A model generated the notes under the pieces. It ran no database searches. It was not told the origin of the DNA and saw only the letters and a program-made list of their open reading frames with translations. Position numbers and translations under genes: made by a program. A stretch of 11,322 nucleotides of DNA from Thermoplasmatales archaeon. Lineage in GTDB: Archaea; Thermoplasmatota; E2; DHVEG-1. Positions within the stretch are counted from its first letter, which is position 1. Each line of letters starts with the position of its first letter. Below, in pieces: positions 1 to 6,196 of the stretch. The DNA is taken from the NCBI GenBank assembly GCA_023128855.1, contig JAGMDE010000066.1, forward strand, positions 1 through 11,322, read 5' to 3'.

Positions 1-1
1 T

Positions 2-1198
2 GTATTTCTAGGAAAAGGAAAGGCCAAGAAACCTATTTGGAATGAAATTAAAGCCGATTTTGATTATTGGTATCCCGTTGATATAAACCTAGGTGGAAAG
101 GAACACAAAACCGTGCATTTCCCTGTATTTTTGATGAATCATGTGGCAGTCATGCCCGAAAATAAAAGACCAAAGGGGATTTTTACTCACTGGTGGGTTA
201 CACAAAAAGGTAAAGAAAAGATCAGTAAATCAAAGGGCGGAGTAGAGCATATTGCTGAGGCTGCTACAAAATACGGCGTTGACGCTATGCGCCTTTACTA
301 TTCACATGTAGGTTCTCCTTTTGTTGATATTGAATGGGATTCAGAAGCAGTTACAAAATACAAGAATAGAATCGCAAATATCTACAAAATGATAGATCAA
401 ATAGGTAAACTTAAAGATAAAACAGATGAAAACCTTGACAACTGGTTAAAAAGTACATTGCAAAGGACGATAAAAGCTGCAACAGATGCACTTGAAAACT
501 TTGACCTACGTATTGCAACCAATGAAATTTTCTTCGAATGTCAAAAAAATATTCAATGGTATCTAAAAAGAGGAGGCAGTAATAAAAAACTACTCAATAG
601 TTTTATTGAAACATGGATTAAATTGATGACACCGATTACTCCTCATTTAACAGAAGAAATCTGGCATAAAAATAAGAAAAGCCTTGTCTCAAATGAAACA
701 TATCCCAAGTTTAATTCTAAAGAGATATCTGAAAAAGAAGAAGTTGGAGAATACCTTCTTTCAGAAGTAACAGATGACATTGCTGAAATTTTAAAGGTTA
801 CTAAGATTAAACCAAAAAAGATCTGCATCTATACCTCGCCATCTTGGAAACAAAAGATATTTAGAAAAGCTATAGAGCTTGTTTCTGATAAAAAACTTAA
901 TGTCGGCATTATAATGAAGGAAGTTATGGCAGATCCTAAGATGAAGTCTATTTCAAAGCAGGTTTCACAGTTTGTAGGGAAACTCCCAGGCGAAGTTATG
1001 AAATTAAATGAGAATGATAAACGTAGATATCAAGTAGATTTTAAAGAAAATGAGTATCTAGATAAATCTAAAGATTATCTTAAAAAAGTATTCTCTTGTG
1101 AAATTGAAATCTATAATGCTGAAGACAAAAAAATCTATGACCCTGTAAATAAAACTCATTTTGCTGTTCCATTAAGACCAGCTATTTATGTAGAATAA
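2..1198 (+). CDS. leuS: Leucyl-tRNA synthetase, archaeal type, C-terminal part (5'-truncated by window)
   Basis: The reading frame is open from base 2, so the gene begins upstream; 398 residues are visible. The enzyme charges tRNA(Leu) with leucine in the cytoplasm. The fragment starts in the last part of the class I catalytic core: YWYPVDINLGGKEH, then FLMNHVAVMP, then the KMSKS loop as KISKS (bases 218-232, followed by KGG). An anticodon-binding helical domain follows, with the class I signature LMTPITPHLTEEIW near bases 626-667. The archaeal C-terminal extension ends in the family-typical RPAIYVE. The GTG at 113 is an internal valine and not a start. The CP1 editing domain and HIGH motif must lie before the window. 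The only oddity is Ile for Met in KMSKS, a tolerated substitution. Identity is secure from length, motifs and C-terminus. Confidence 0.93.
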   Translation, partial: VFLGKGKAKKPIWNEIKADFDYWYPVDINLGGKEHKTVHFPVFLMNHVAVMPENKRPKGIFTHWWVTQKGKEKISKSKGGVEHIAEAATKYGVDAMRLYYSHVGSPFVDIEWDSEAVTKYKNRIANIYKMIDQIGKLKDKTDENLDNWLKSTLQRTIKAATDALENFDLRIATNEIFFECQKNIQWYLKRGGSNKKLLNSFIETWIKLMTPITPHLTEEIWHKNKKSLVSNETYPKFNSKEISEKEEVGEYLLSEVTDDIAEILKVTKIKPKKICIYTSPSWKQKIFRKAIELVSDKKLNVGIIMKEVMADPKMKSISKQVSQFVGKLPGEVMKLNENDKRRYQVDFKENEYLDKSKDYLKKVFSCEIEIYNAEDKKIYDPVNKTHFAVPLRPAIYVE

Positions 1199-1203
1199 AA
1201 AAA
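1197..1203 (-). terminator. T-tract terminator for the lipoprotein gene
   Basis: Seven A on the plus strand are T7 on the minus strand, 33 bp past the stop of the minus-strand lipoprotein gene. Archaeal RNA polymerase terminates at such T-runs without a hairpin. The run overlaps the last base positions of leuS. Inferred from base composition only. Confidence 0.35.
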
Positions 1204-1235
1204 CCAAGTGATTATTTAGAGGATTAAATTTAGTT

Positions 1236-1628
1236 TTACACTGGTTGAATATCTGAAACTTCAAAAAACTCTGTATAATATGTTCCGTTTTCATAATAAA
1301 ATATATGAAATGTACCTGTCCAATAGTATTCTTTCCATTCAACAAGAGTTGAAATATTGACTCCATCCATTAACTCAAAATCTAAGTTATATGGATAGTT
1401 AGCATAAGGAGTAGCACGGCCATGAATACAACCATCCCTATCTCCAAATGGTGCATAATCTCCTTTCACAACTATGCTTTTATTTTCATATCTAAAAGGA
1501 TAATCCTGTAAACATCTAACAGAAATTGCAGAATTCGCATCTGCATCAGGACAATCTTCAACACATCCACTCAATAATGCAACTAGTAATAAAACAGTTA
1601 ATCCAATGGCTAATGTTTTCTTTTCCAT
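1236..1628 (-). CDS. Small exported lipoprotein with probable OB-fold-like domain
   Basis: This 130-residue protein starts with a basic pair (KK), a hydrophobic stretch (residues 6-20) and the lipobox LLSGC, so Cys22 is the probable lipidation site and the mature protein would be tethered outside the membrane. Further cysteines occur at 26, 39 and 67 and could form disulfides. The mature part contains NKSIVVKGDYAPFGD, a hydrophobic strand pattern around LDFELMDG, and YYWTGTFHIFYYENGTYY ending in EVSDIQP. This succession of strands resembles small exported archaeal OB-fold proteins, but I assign the fold only tentatively and no ligand. The ATG at 1626-1628 follows the purine-rich GAGTGAGAGG immediately, and an AT-rich TATA-like stretch lies at 1642-1654. 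It is codirectional with the secreted transglutaminase-like gene, 63 bp downstream of it, but a T7 run between them suggests separate transcription. Confidence 0.75.
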   Translation of the reverse strand: MEKKTLAIGLTVLLLVALLSGCVEDCPDADANSAISVRCLQDYPFRYENKSIVVKGDYAPFGDRDGCIHGRATPYANYPYNLDFELMDGVNISTLVEWKEYYWTGTFHIFYYENGTYYTEFFEVSDIQPV

Positions 1629-1680
1629 CCTCTCACTCTTGTTATAATATATTCTATTTGTTAATAGATTTCACTACAAT

Positions 1681-1687
1681 AAAAAAA
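1681..1687 (-). terminator. T-tract terminator after the transglutaminase-like gene
   Basis: Seven A on the plus strand (T7 on the minus strand) begin 4 bp after the minus-strand stop codon at 1692-1694. The position directly after a stop and before a separate TATA-like element (1642-1654) fits an archaeal hairpin-free terminator. Confidence 0.45.
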
Positions 1688-1691
1688 CTAA

Positions 1692-3233
1692 TTAAATGCC
1701 GATGATTCTATTTGGCTCATGGTCAAAATCTTTTGGAAGTTGACCAACTGAATATGCTTTATTGGTCGTTTCACAGTAGTAATATTTCTTTCCGTTATAC
1801 TCAATAAAATCACCATTATCTCCATCTACAGCTATACCTATTGCTAGGTGACCTAATTTTTCACCATCTTCTTCCCAGGAATAATATAGTATAACTGCGT
1901 CATAACCTAATGCATCCATAATTGCGGCATATAATACAGCAGAATCCTCACAATCGCCTTCTTTATCAACCAAAGTTTCAACAGGGAACCTCCAGTATTC
2001 CAAACAACCTTTACTTACATTATCTAGAGTATATTCAACATTAAACTGTACAAATTTTAGTATAAAGTCCGCAGTTTTAGCTTGGTTATAATTCCTACTA
2101 TCTGCAAGAGATTCTAGTTGGTCCTTTAAATCGACTATTACTTTATCAGTAGAGGTAACAAAAGCAGCCATCTTTTTTCTTGACTGTGACTGGCTTTGTG
2201 GTGACCTATTGACATTTGAATTTAGGTATTCCATATAAGTTTCAACTGGTATATCCAATGTTAGATCCCAACCTCTAGCCCCATAATTCCATTGGCATTC
2301 TACTTCGTATGTGTCTATCTCAGGGGACTTTGGTTCAGCTAGTTTAATTTCATACCAAACTGTTCCTCCAGAACCTGAGGTTATCTCATCATTCAAAATT
2401 GAATTTGATTTAAGATCTAATGTTATTATAAGTGAATTTCCTTCACTTTCTTGACTTATGTCAATTATGTCATGTCCACCAATGAGATCATGGTCGTACA
2501 TTTCTATTACAATGTTTATATATTGTTCATGGGTATTATCTGGTATATCATAGTTTATCATATCGTGGTTGATTTCTTTTATTTTATTTAGTGAAACCCA
2601 CCATTGTCTTCCATTGTTATCTAATCTTCCAACATCTTCATAATTGATATTAATTTCAAAAAAAACTTGAGCCCATTTTAAAATATCTACTTTTTTTGTA
2701 ACCTCAAATTTTGTTAATTGTAGACCAACTGCTAGGTCAACTAAAGGATTAATATCGGATCCATCTTTAACATCGTCGCCATCTGTATCTGGATTTGTTG
2801 GGTCAGTTCCTGCTAATATCTCATCTTGATCAGAAGAACCATCGTCATCGCTATCGGTATCTGCTGGATCAGTATCAATTCCTAACTCGTATCCATCTGA
2901 TAGTCCATCATTATCAGAGTCCTTATCAATTATGTTTATTTTTCCATCAAAGTCTAAATCACCATCAGGTAAAAATTTTTCATCATTTGTATTTTCATAT
3001 CTATTTGTCCAATAGTCATATTCTTCTTTATCATCCATTCCATCATTATCAGTATCCAGGTCCAATGGATCAGTACCTAATTCTAATTCAACTATGTTGG
3101 TTAAACCATCTCCATCTAGATCTGGGTTAGGTTCAAGACCGTTTGAATCTGGAACAGTGAAACTGTAAATAATCGCAGCAGTAAATATTGAAATTATGAT
3201 TATTGTGGTCAGAATTAATGCTTTAATTTTCAT
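1692..3233 (-). CDS. Exported protein with thrombospondin-type-3-like calcium repeats and a C-terminal transglutaminase-like domain
   Basis: 513 residues. Residues 1-25 are a signal peptide or membrane anchor (hydrophobic from about 5 to 24, no lipobox cysteine). Residues 38-164 hold about five Asp/Gly-rich repeats of the type DxDxDGxxD...E...GTDP, as in DLDGDGLTNIVELELGTDP and DTDSDDDGSSDQDE; these bind calcium in the thrombospondin type 3 / dockerin-like class. A beta-rich linker domain of unknown kind covers about 170-335. The C-terminal part (about 365-513) is transglutaminase/papain-like: GDCEDSAVLYAAIM gives candidate catalytic Cys428, GHLAIGI gives His462, and YYYCETT gives an acidic third residue, Glu488. 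The likely role is a surface or secreted cysteine protease, amidase or crosslinking enzyme that needs calcium for rigidity; the substrate is unknown. The ATG at 3231-3233 is preceded by a weak AGGAAT and a TATA-like box at 3262-3270. Confidence 0.82.
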   Translation of the reverse strand: MKIKALILTTIIIISIFTAAIIYSFTVPDSNGLEPNPDLDGDGLTNIVELELGTDPLDLDTDNDGMDDKEEYDYWTNRYENTNDEKFLPDGDLDFDGKINIIDKDSDNDGLSDGYELGIDTDPADTDSDDDGSSDQDEILAGTDPTNPDTDGDDVKDGSDINPLVDLAVGLQLTKFEVTKKVDILKWAQVFFEININYEDVGRLDNNGRQWWVSLNKIKEINHDMINYDIPDNTHEQYINIVIEMYDHDLIGGHDIIDISQESEGNSLIITLDLKSNSILNDEITSGSGGTVWYEIKLAEPKSPEIDTYEVECQWNYGARGWDLTLDIPVETYMEYLNSNVNRSPQSQSQSRKKMAAFVTSTDKVIVDLKDQLESLADSRNYNQAKTADFILKFVQFNVEYTLDNVSKGCLEYWRFPVETLVDKEGDCEDSAVLYAAIMDALGYDAVILYYSWEEDGEKLGHLAIGIAVDGDNGDFIEYNGKKYYYCETTNKAYSVGQLPKDFDHEPNRIIGI

Positions 3234-3261
3234 ATTTATTATTCCTATAGTATATTTGTAT

Positions 3262-3270
3262 GTATAAATA
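3262..3270 (-). promoter_or_regulatory. Putative TATA box of the transglutaminase-like gene
   Basis: Minus-strand TATTTATAC lies 29-37 bp upstream of the ATG at 3233, which would give a transcript with a leader of only a few bases. A second AT-rich stretch at 3251-3257 is an alternative. Position and composition are the only evidence. Confidence 0.4.
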
Positions 3271-3324
3271 ACCTTCTGTAATTATTAGGAGAATTCGATA
3301 ATGATTTATTAAAGGTTAGAAAAC

Positions 3325-3342
3325 GTTCGGAAATTTCCGAAC
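3325..3342. promoter_or_regulatory. Perfect 18-bp palindrome, candidate operator in a divergent spacer
   Basis: GTTCGGAAATTTCCGAAC reads identically on both strands with no spacer. It is centred about 65 bp before the ATG of the Trm9-like gene (3399) and 100 bp before that of the transglutaminase-like gene (3233), so it lies upstream of the core promoter of both. The GC-rich half-sites (GTTCGG/CCGAAC) stand out from the AT-rich spacer. A dimeric helix-turn-helix regulator is the natural reader, but no regulator gene is in the window. The rest of the 165-bp spacer (3234-3398) holds AT-rich promoter-like sequence and no credible ORF. Confidence 0.55.
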
Positions 3343-3398
3343 AATACATGATTACAAATGATAAAAATAAAAACCATTATTTTATGTAGATATCCAAA

Positions 3399-4094
3399 AT
3401 GACCAAAGTTTATACAAAAAAATCTGAAGATACGTGGAATGCAATTGCTCATAGTTTTGATTCAACAAGGCGTAAAACTTGGAAAGAATGCATTGATTTT
3501 ATTGATAGCTTACCTAAAACAAGTATTGTTGCTGATGTTGGTAGTGGCAATGGAAGACATCTAATACCTTGTGCAAAGCATTGTAAAAAAGTAATTGGCC
3601 TTGATGTTTCAGGAGAGCTATTGAAAATTACTCAAGAAAAACTAATGGAAAATAAATTAGTAAATGTTGATCTTGTACATTCAGATGCAGTTAATATCCC
3701 TCTTAATGAAAACAGTGTTGATGCAGTTCTTTTCATTGCAGCTTTGCACAATGTACCTCAGAGATATCGTCGAATTAAAGCTCTCAAAGAGATAAACAGG
3801 ATACTAAAACCAAATGGAAAAGCAATTATTAGCGTATGGTCAAGATGGCAAGATAAATTTCGACAACATTTTTTAAGAAAATGCCTCACAAAAGTTGATA
3901 AAAATGAGTTCGGTGATATTGATGTTTACTGGAGACAGCATGGTCTAAACATACCAAGGTTTTATCATCTTTATAGTAAAAGAGAGTTAAAGCAAGACCT
4001 TGAACAAGCTGGTTTCGAAATCCTAGAATTAGAAGGAACTAAATATTTTTCAAAAAAGTTCAATGATAATTATTTTGCAATAATAAAAAAATAA
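3399..4094 (+). CDS. Trm9/ALKBH8-like SAM-dependent tRNA wobble-uridine methyltransferase
   Basis: 231 residues, class I SAM methyltransferase. The N-terminus WNAIAHSFDSTRRKTW matches the Trm9 start, where an IA..F..TR..W pattern precedes the Rossmann fold. Motif I is VADVGSGNGRHL (44-55), the ribose-binding acidic residue is Asp69 in GLDVS, and motif II contains DAVNIPL (96-102). The stretch RRIKALKEINRILKPNGKAIISVW (124-147) and the late RFYHLYSKRELKQDLEQAGF (187-206) are further Trm9 hallmarks. In yeast and human this family methyl-esterifies carboxymethyluridine at tRNA wobble position 34, with Trm112 as partner and Elp3 upstream in the pathway; neither gene is in the window. The ATG is the first after an in-frame TAG at 3387-3389 and has no Shine-Dalgarno sequence, so a leaderless or short-leader transcript is likely. 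A decayed relative of its 3' end lies at 4529-4582. The family is likely; the exact substrate is inferred. Confidence 0.8.
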   Translation: MTKVYTKKSEDTWNAIAHSFDSTRRKTWKECIDFIDSLPKTSIVADVGSGNGRHLIPCAKHCKKVIGLDVSGELLKITQEKLMENKLVNVDLVHSDAVNIPLNENSVDAVLFIAALHNVPQRYRRIKALKEINRILKPNGKAIISVWSRWQDKFRQHFLRKCLTKVDKNEFGDIDVYWRQHGLNIPRFYHLYSKRELKQDLEQAGFEILELEGTKYFSKKFNDNYFAIIKK

Positions 4095-4103
4095 TAATCA
4101 ATT

Positions 4104-4117
4104 GTTTTTCTTTCTTT
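4104..4117 (+). terminator. T-rich terminator for the Trm9-like gene
   Basis: TTTTTCTTTCTTTA begins 10 bp after the TAA at 4092-4094, a typical archaeal pyrimidine-rich termination signal. On the opposite strand the A-runs at 4085-4099 offer the equivalent T-tract to the convergent zinc-ribbon gene, so the short intergene may terminate both transcripts. Confidence 0.5.
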
Positions 4118-4463
4118 AATATTTCTTACTACAATATGGGCATATAACTGAGTCAAAAGGTATTGACCGTCCGCAATTTGGACAATATCTGGTTTGGATT
4201 TTTGGTGTAGTCTTGAAGGGATCTAAATTATATGGTTCAGTTTCACTTTTAAGGTATATAAAAATACCTGCAAATGACAATATACTACCAATTGGCATAA
4301 GTATAAGACCAACAATCCATAAAACAGCTCCTGCAGTAATTAATCCAGTATTTGTCCCTGAACCTGAAATCCCAGAAAAAGATATTGCAGGGCTAATTAT
4401 ACTAAATAATAAAGCTCCAGTTGCAAACAAAATGATACCTAAGATAAGAACATTTTTTTTCAT
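4116..4463 (-). CDS. Small membrane protein with two transmembrane segments and a C-terminal zinc ribbon
   Basis: 115 residues with no recognised family name. Two long hydrophobic segments lie at about 5-30 and 41-71, joined by a short Gly/Ser-rich turn (GISGSGTNTG). After a polar linker, the tail carries CPNCGRSIPFDSVICPYC, a double CxxC knuckle (Cys94, 97, 108, 111) of the kind that binds one zinc. Such zinc-ribbon tails on small membrane proteins are common in archaea and mostly uncharacterised; a zinc-dependent protein contact at the cytoplasmic face is plausible but unproven. The ATG is 26 bp from the centre of an AATATAATG box, which points to a leaderless transcript. The gene converges on the Trm9-like gene with only 21 bp between stops. 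A plus-strand ORF over the same bases is a shadow. Confidence 0.78.
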   Translation of the reverse strand: MKKNVLILGIILFATGALLFSIISPAISFSGISGSGTNTGLITAGAVLWIVGLILMPIGSILSFAGIFIYLKSETEPYNLDPFKTTPKIQTRYCPNCGRSIPFDSVICPYCSKKY

Positions 4464-4484
4464 AATAACCTATCACTGCCCTTA

Positions 4485-4493
4485 CATTATATT
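4485..4493 (-). promoter_or_regulatory. Putative TATA box of the zinc-ribbon membrane protein
   Basis: AATATAATG on the minus strand is centred 26 bp upstream of the A of the ATG (4463). Archaeal transcription starts about 25-27 bp from the TATA centre, so the mRNA would begin at the start codon. No clear Shine-Dalgarno sequence is present, which agrees. Confidence 0.5.
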
Positions 4494-4528
4494 TTGTTTA
4501 TTATAAACATTTTTCTATCTGGATTTTT

Positions 4529-4582
4529 TCAAATAAGTATTATGATAATTATTATGCAGTGGTAAGAAAAACAAGTAAGTAA
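4529..4582 (+). pseudogene. Decayed C-terminal remnant of a second Trm9-like methyltransferase
   Basis: In the non-coding spacer, bases 4529-4582 translate to SNKYYDNYYAVVRKTSK followed by TAA. This aligns without gaps to the C-terminus of the intact upstream methyltransferase (SKKFNDNYFAIIKK, codons at about 4050-4091): 7 of 14 residues are identical, the other changes are mostly conservative, and about 33 of 42 bases match. Upstream in the same frame (from about 4496) there is no clear similarity and no start codon of a plausible gene. I read it as the last piece of a paralogue lost by deletion. Chance is the main alternative, since the segment is short and AT-rich. Confidence 0.5.
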
Positions 4583-4653
4583 CCTATCCCAACATTTTTT
4601 TAACATCATAGACATTCCCACCTGGCTCAGAAACGCAATATGCAGGTGAATCA

Positions 4654-5310
4654 ATGGGTGAAAATTACCTAACGAAACAAAACATATCGTCAAAGACTAA
4701 AAAATGGCTGGCTGGACTAAATGTACCTCCTTCCAGAAAGGAAAAATTCAAATTTTTACCAAAAAAATCTGTATTATTGATCATTGATATGCAGGAATTT
4801 TTTCTTAACAAAAAATCTCATGCGTTCATACCAGCAGCTAAAACAATTGTCCCAAACATCAACTCGATGATAGAAAAATACAGAAAAAGAGAGTATCCAA
4901 TAATATTTACACTTCATGCTCTCAAACCTGGTGAAAAACCAGGTATAATGGGAAGATGGTGGAGCGATGTACCAAGGGCAGGTAGTCCTTTATCTAAGGT
5001 TTATTCGTCTCTTAATTGGAAAGAAAATGATATTACATTACGTAAAAGTCGTTACAGCGCATTTATTGGAACAAATCTAGATCAGATATTAAAAGATATG
5101 GAAATCGATACTTTAGTCATTACAGGCATTATGACTCATTTATGTTGCGAATCTACGGCAAGAGACGCATTTATGAGGGAGTATGAAGTCTATTTTGTTG
5201 TAGACGCTACTGCCGCATATAATGAGACTCTGCATGTTTCTAGCCTTAAAACATTGACTGATGGTTTTGCTATGCCGGTCAAAACAGATACTATCCTTAT
5301 GGAGGTATAA
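4654..5310 (+). CDS. Isochorismatase-family cysteine hydrolase
   Basis: 218 residues. The core fold starts with SVLLIIDMQEFFL (39-51), where Asp45 is the first member of the catalytic triad. LRKSRYSAF (129-137) supplies Lys131 and the RYSAF stretch shared with the isochorismatases EntB and PhzD. VITGIMTHLCCESTARDAFM (155-174) supplies the nucleophile: by alignment with the nicotinamidase C-V-R-Q-T-A pattern, Cys164 is catalytic. An N-terminal lead of about 35 residues resembles that of EntB-type enzymes. Family members hydrolyse isochorismate, nicotinamide, N-carbamoyl compounds and similar amides or vinyl ethers; no isochorismate synthase is nearby, so the substrate is open. AGGTGA at 4644-4649 stands 4 bp before the ATG. 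It is the first gene of a three-gene operon; the next gene's ribosome binding site lies inside its last codons. The promoter is unclear; a T-rich stretch at 4595-4602 is the only TATA-like candidate. Confidence 0.85.
   Translation: MGENYLTKQNISSKTKKWLAGLNVPPSRKEKFKFLPKKSVLLIIDMQEFFLNKKSHAFIPAAKTIVPNINSMIEKYRKREYPIIFTLHALKPGEKPGIMGRWWSDVPRAGSPLSKVYSSLNWKENDITLRKSRYSAFIGTNLDQILKDMEIDTLVITGIMTHLCCESTARDAFMREYEVYFVVDATAAYNETLHVSSLKTLTDGFAMPVKTDTILMEV
5301..5306 (+). promoter_or_regulatory. Shine-Dalgarno site that sets a TTG start
   Basis: GGAGGT overlaps the last codons of the hydrolase gene (ATG GAG GTA TAA) and stands 8 bp before TTG at 5315-5317. That TTG opens directly into the FAD-binding strand, whereas the ATG at 5261 has no such site and would add 18 residues unlike the family. 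Confidence 0.75.
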
Positions 5311-5314
5311 CATC

Positions 5315-6196
5315 TTGTGTGATGTGGCGGTAATCGGTGCTGGACCAGCAGGAATTGCAGCTTCTATTTATTTGAAGAGAGCAGGGCTTGATGTAACTTT
5401 ATTTGAGAAGGATGAAATTGGCGGGCTGCTCCTAAATGCACATCTTGTGGAGAATTATCCAGGTTTTCCTTTGGGGATTGAAGGAAAACAATTATGCAGG
5501 CTTATGAAGAGGCATCTTAAAAAATGGAATATCAAACCAATAAAAAAAGAAGTGAAGGAGATCATAATTGAAAAAAATAGTTTTATACTAAACGCTCAAG
5601 GAAGCGAAAATACATTCAGAGCAGTAATTCTTGCTACCGGAACTACACCAAATGAATTAGGGATTCCTGTAGAACAAGCAGTAGTAGGAAAACTAGTGTT
5701 CTATGAAATTAAGGAGTTATTACCAAAACTTAAGCCAGAAAACGTCTGCGCTGTTATTGGTGGCGGAGACGCAGCATTTGACTATGCCCTGAATCTTGCC
5801 CATAATGGAACTGCAGTGGAAATCTACTTCAGATCAAAAAAACCAAAATGCTTACCTCTACTTGAGGACAGAGTAAAAAAGTGTAATGCTATACGCTTGC
5901 GTTCTTCATTCATTCCGATAGCCATAAATAAAAGAGAAGGAAAGCTTGAAATAAAATTTAGATCTACCGATGGCACAACAACTCATACAAGTAAACCTGA
6001 TTATGTGCTTATTGCATGCGGAAGAAATTCAAACAACGGGCTCTTACCCAAAGATCTTGAAAAAAATAATATATCGGGTTTATACATTGCTGGTGATGTC
6101 AGAACTGGAAAGTTTAGACAAATAGGTATTGCTGTTGGGGAAGGAACCATCGCAGCTATGAATGTAGAGACATATCTAAGAGGCCTTAAAACATGA
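5315..6196 (+). CDS. Thioredoxin-reductase-like FAD/NAD(P)H oxidoreductase lacking the CxxC
   Basis: 293 residues from a TTG start chosen because GGAGGT lies 8 bp upstream and the protein then begins at the first beta strand (CDVAVIGAGPAG). FAD binding: GAGPAG (8-13) and the acidic residue in LFEKDEIGG. ATG at 107-109 is the second FAD motif. NAD(P)H binding: VIGGGDAAFDYALNLA (147-162). The C-terminal FAD motif is YIAGDVRTGKFRQIGIAVGEG (about 257-277). In thioredoxin reductase a CATC-type disulfide comes just before the GGGDSA motif; here that stretch reads GKLVFYEIKELLPKLKPENV, with no CxxC. The enzyme therefore cannot be a conventional thioredoxin reductase and is closer in logic to ferredoxin-NADP reductases of this fold. 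Its stop overlaps the next start by ATGA, so it is translationally coupled to the radical SAM gene and may reduce its cluster (inference). Confidence 0.85.
   Translation: MCDVAVIGAGPAGIAASIYLKRAGLDVTLFEKDEIGGLLLNAHLVENYPGFPLGIEGKQLCRLMKRHLKKWNIKPIKKEVKEIIIEKNSFILNAQGSENTFRAVILATGTTPNELGIPVEQAVVGKLVFYEIKELLPKLKPENVCAVIGGGDAAFDYALNLAHNGTAVEIYFRSKKPKCLPLLEDRVKKCNAIRLRSSFIPIAINKREGKLEIKFRSTDGTTTHTSKPDYVLIACGRNSNNGLLPKDLEKNNISGLYIAGDVRTGKFRQIGIAVGEGTIAAMNVETYLRGLKT

Noticed and set aside
643..828. 61-residue minus-strand ORF inside leuS
   Set aside because: It lies wholly within a well-supported gene on the other strand, has no family-like motif and no promoter; it is a shadow.
1172..1366. 64-residue minus-strand ORF across the leuS end and the lipoprotein gene
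   Set aside because: It overlaps two better genes in other frames, and the lipobox of the competing ORF is decisive.
2795..3130. 111-residue plus-strand ORF rich in His, Leu and Tyr
   Set aside because: It is the complement of the Asp-rich calcium repeats (GAT/GAC codons read as ATC/GTC and shifted frames), so its odd composition is an artefact.
4213..4506. 97-residue plus-strand ORF over the zinc-ribbon gene
   Set aside because: The minus-strand frame has two transmembrane segments and four ordered cysteines; the plus-strand frame has neither.
5261..5314. ATG start of the flavoprotein at 5261
   Set aside because: It would overlap the hydrolase gene by 50 bp and add 18 residues without family similarity; the TTG at 5315 has a GGAGGT site 8 bp upstream and begins at the first beta strand.
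5315..6196. Calling the flavoprotein thioredoxin reductase (trxB)
   Set aside because: The redox-active CxxC is missing, so the name would state a function the sequence does not support.
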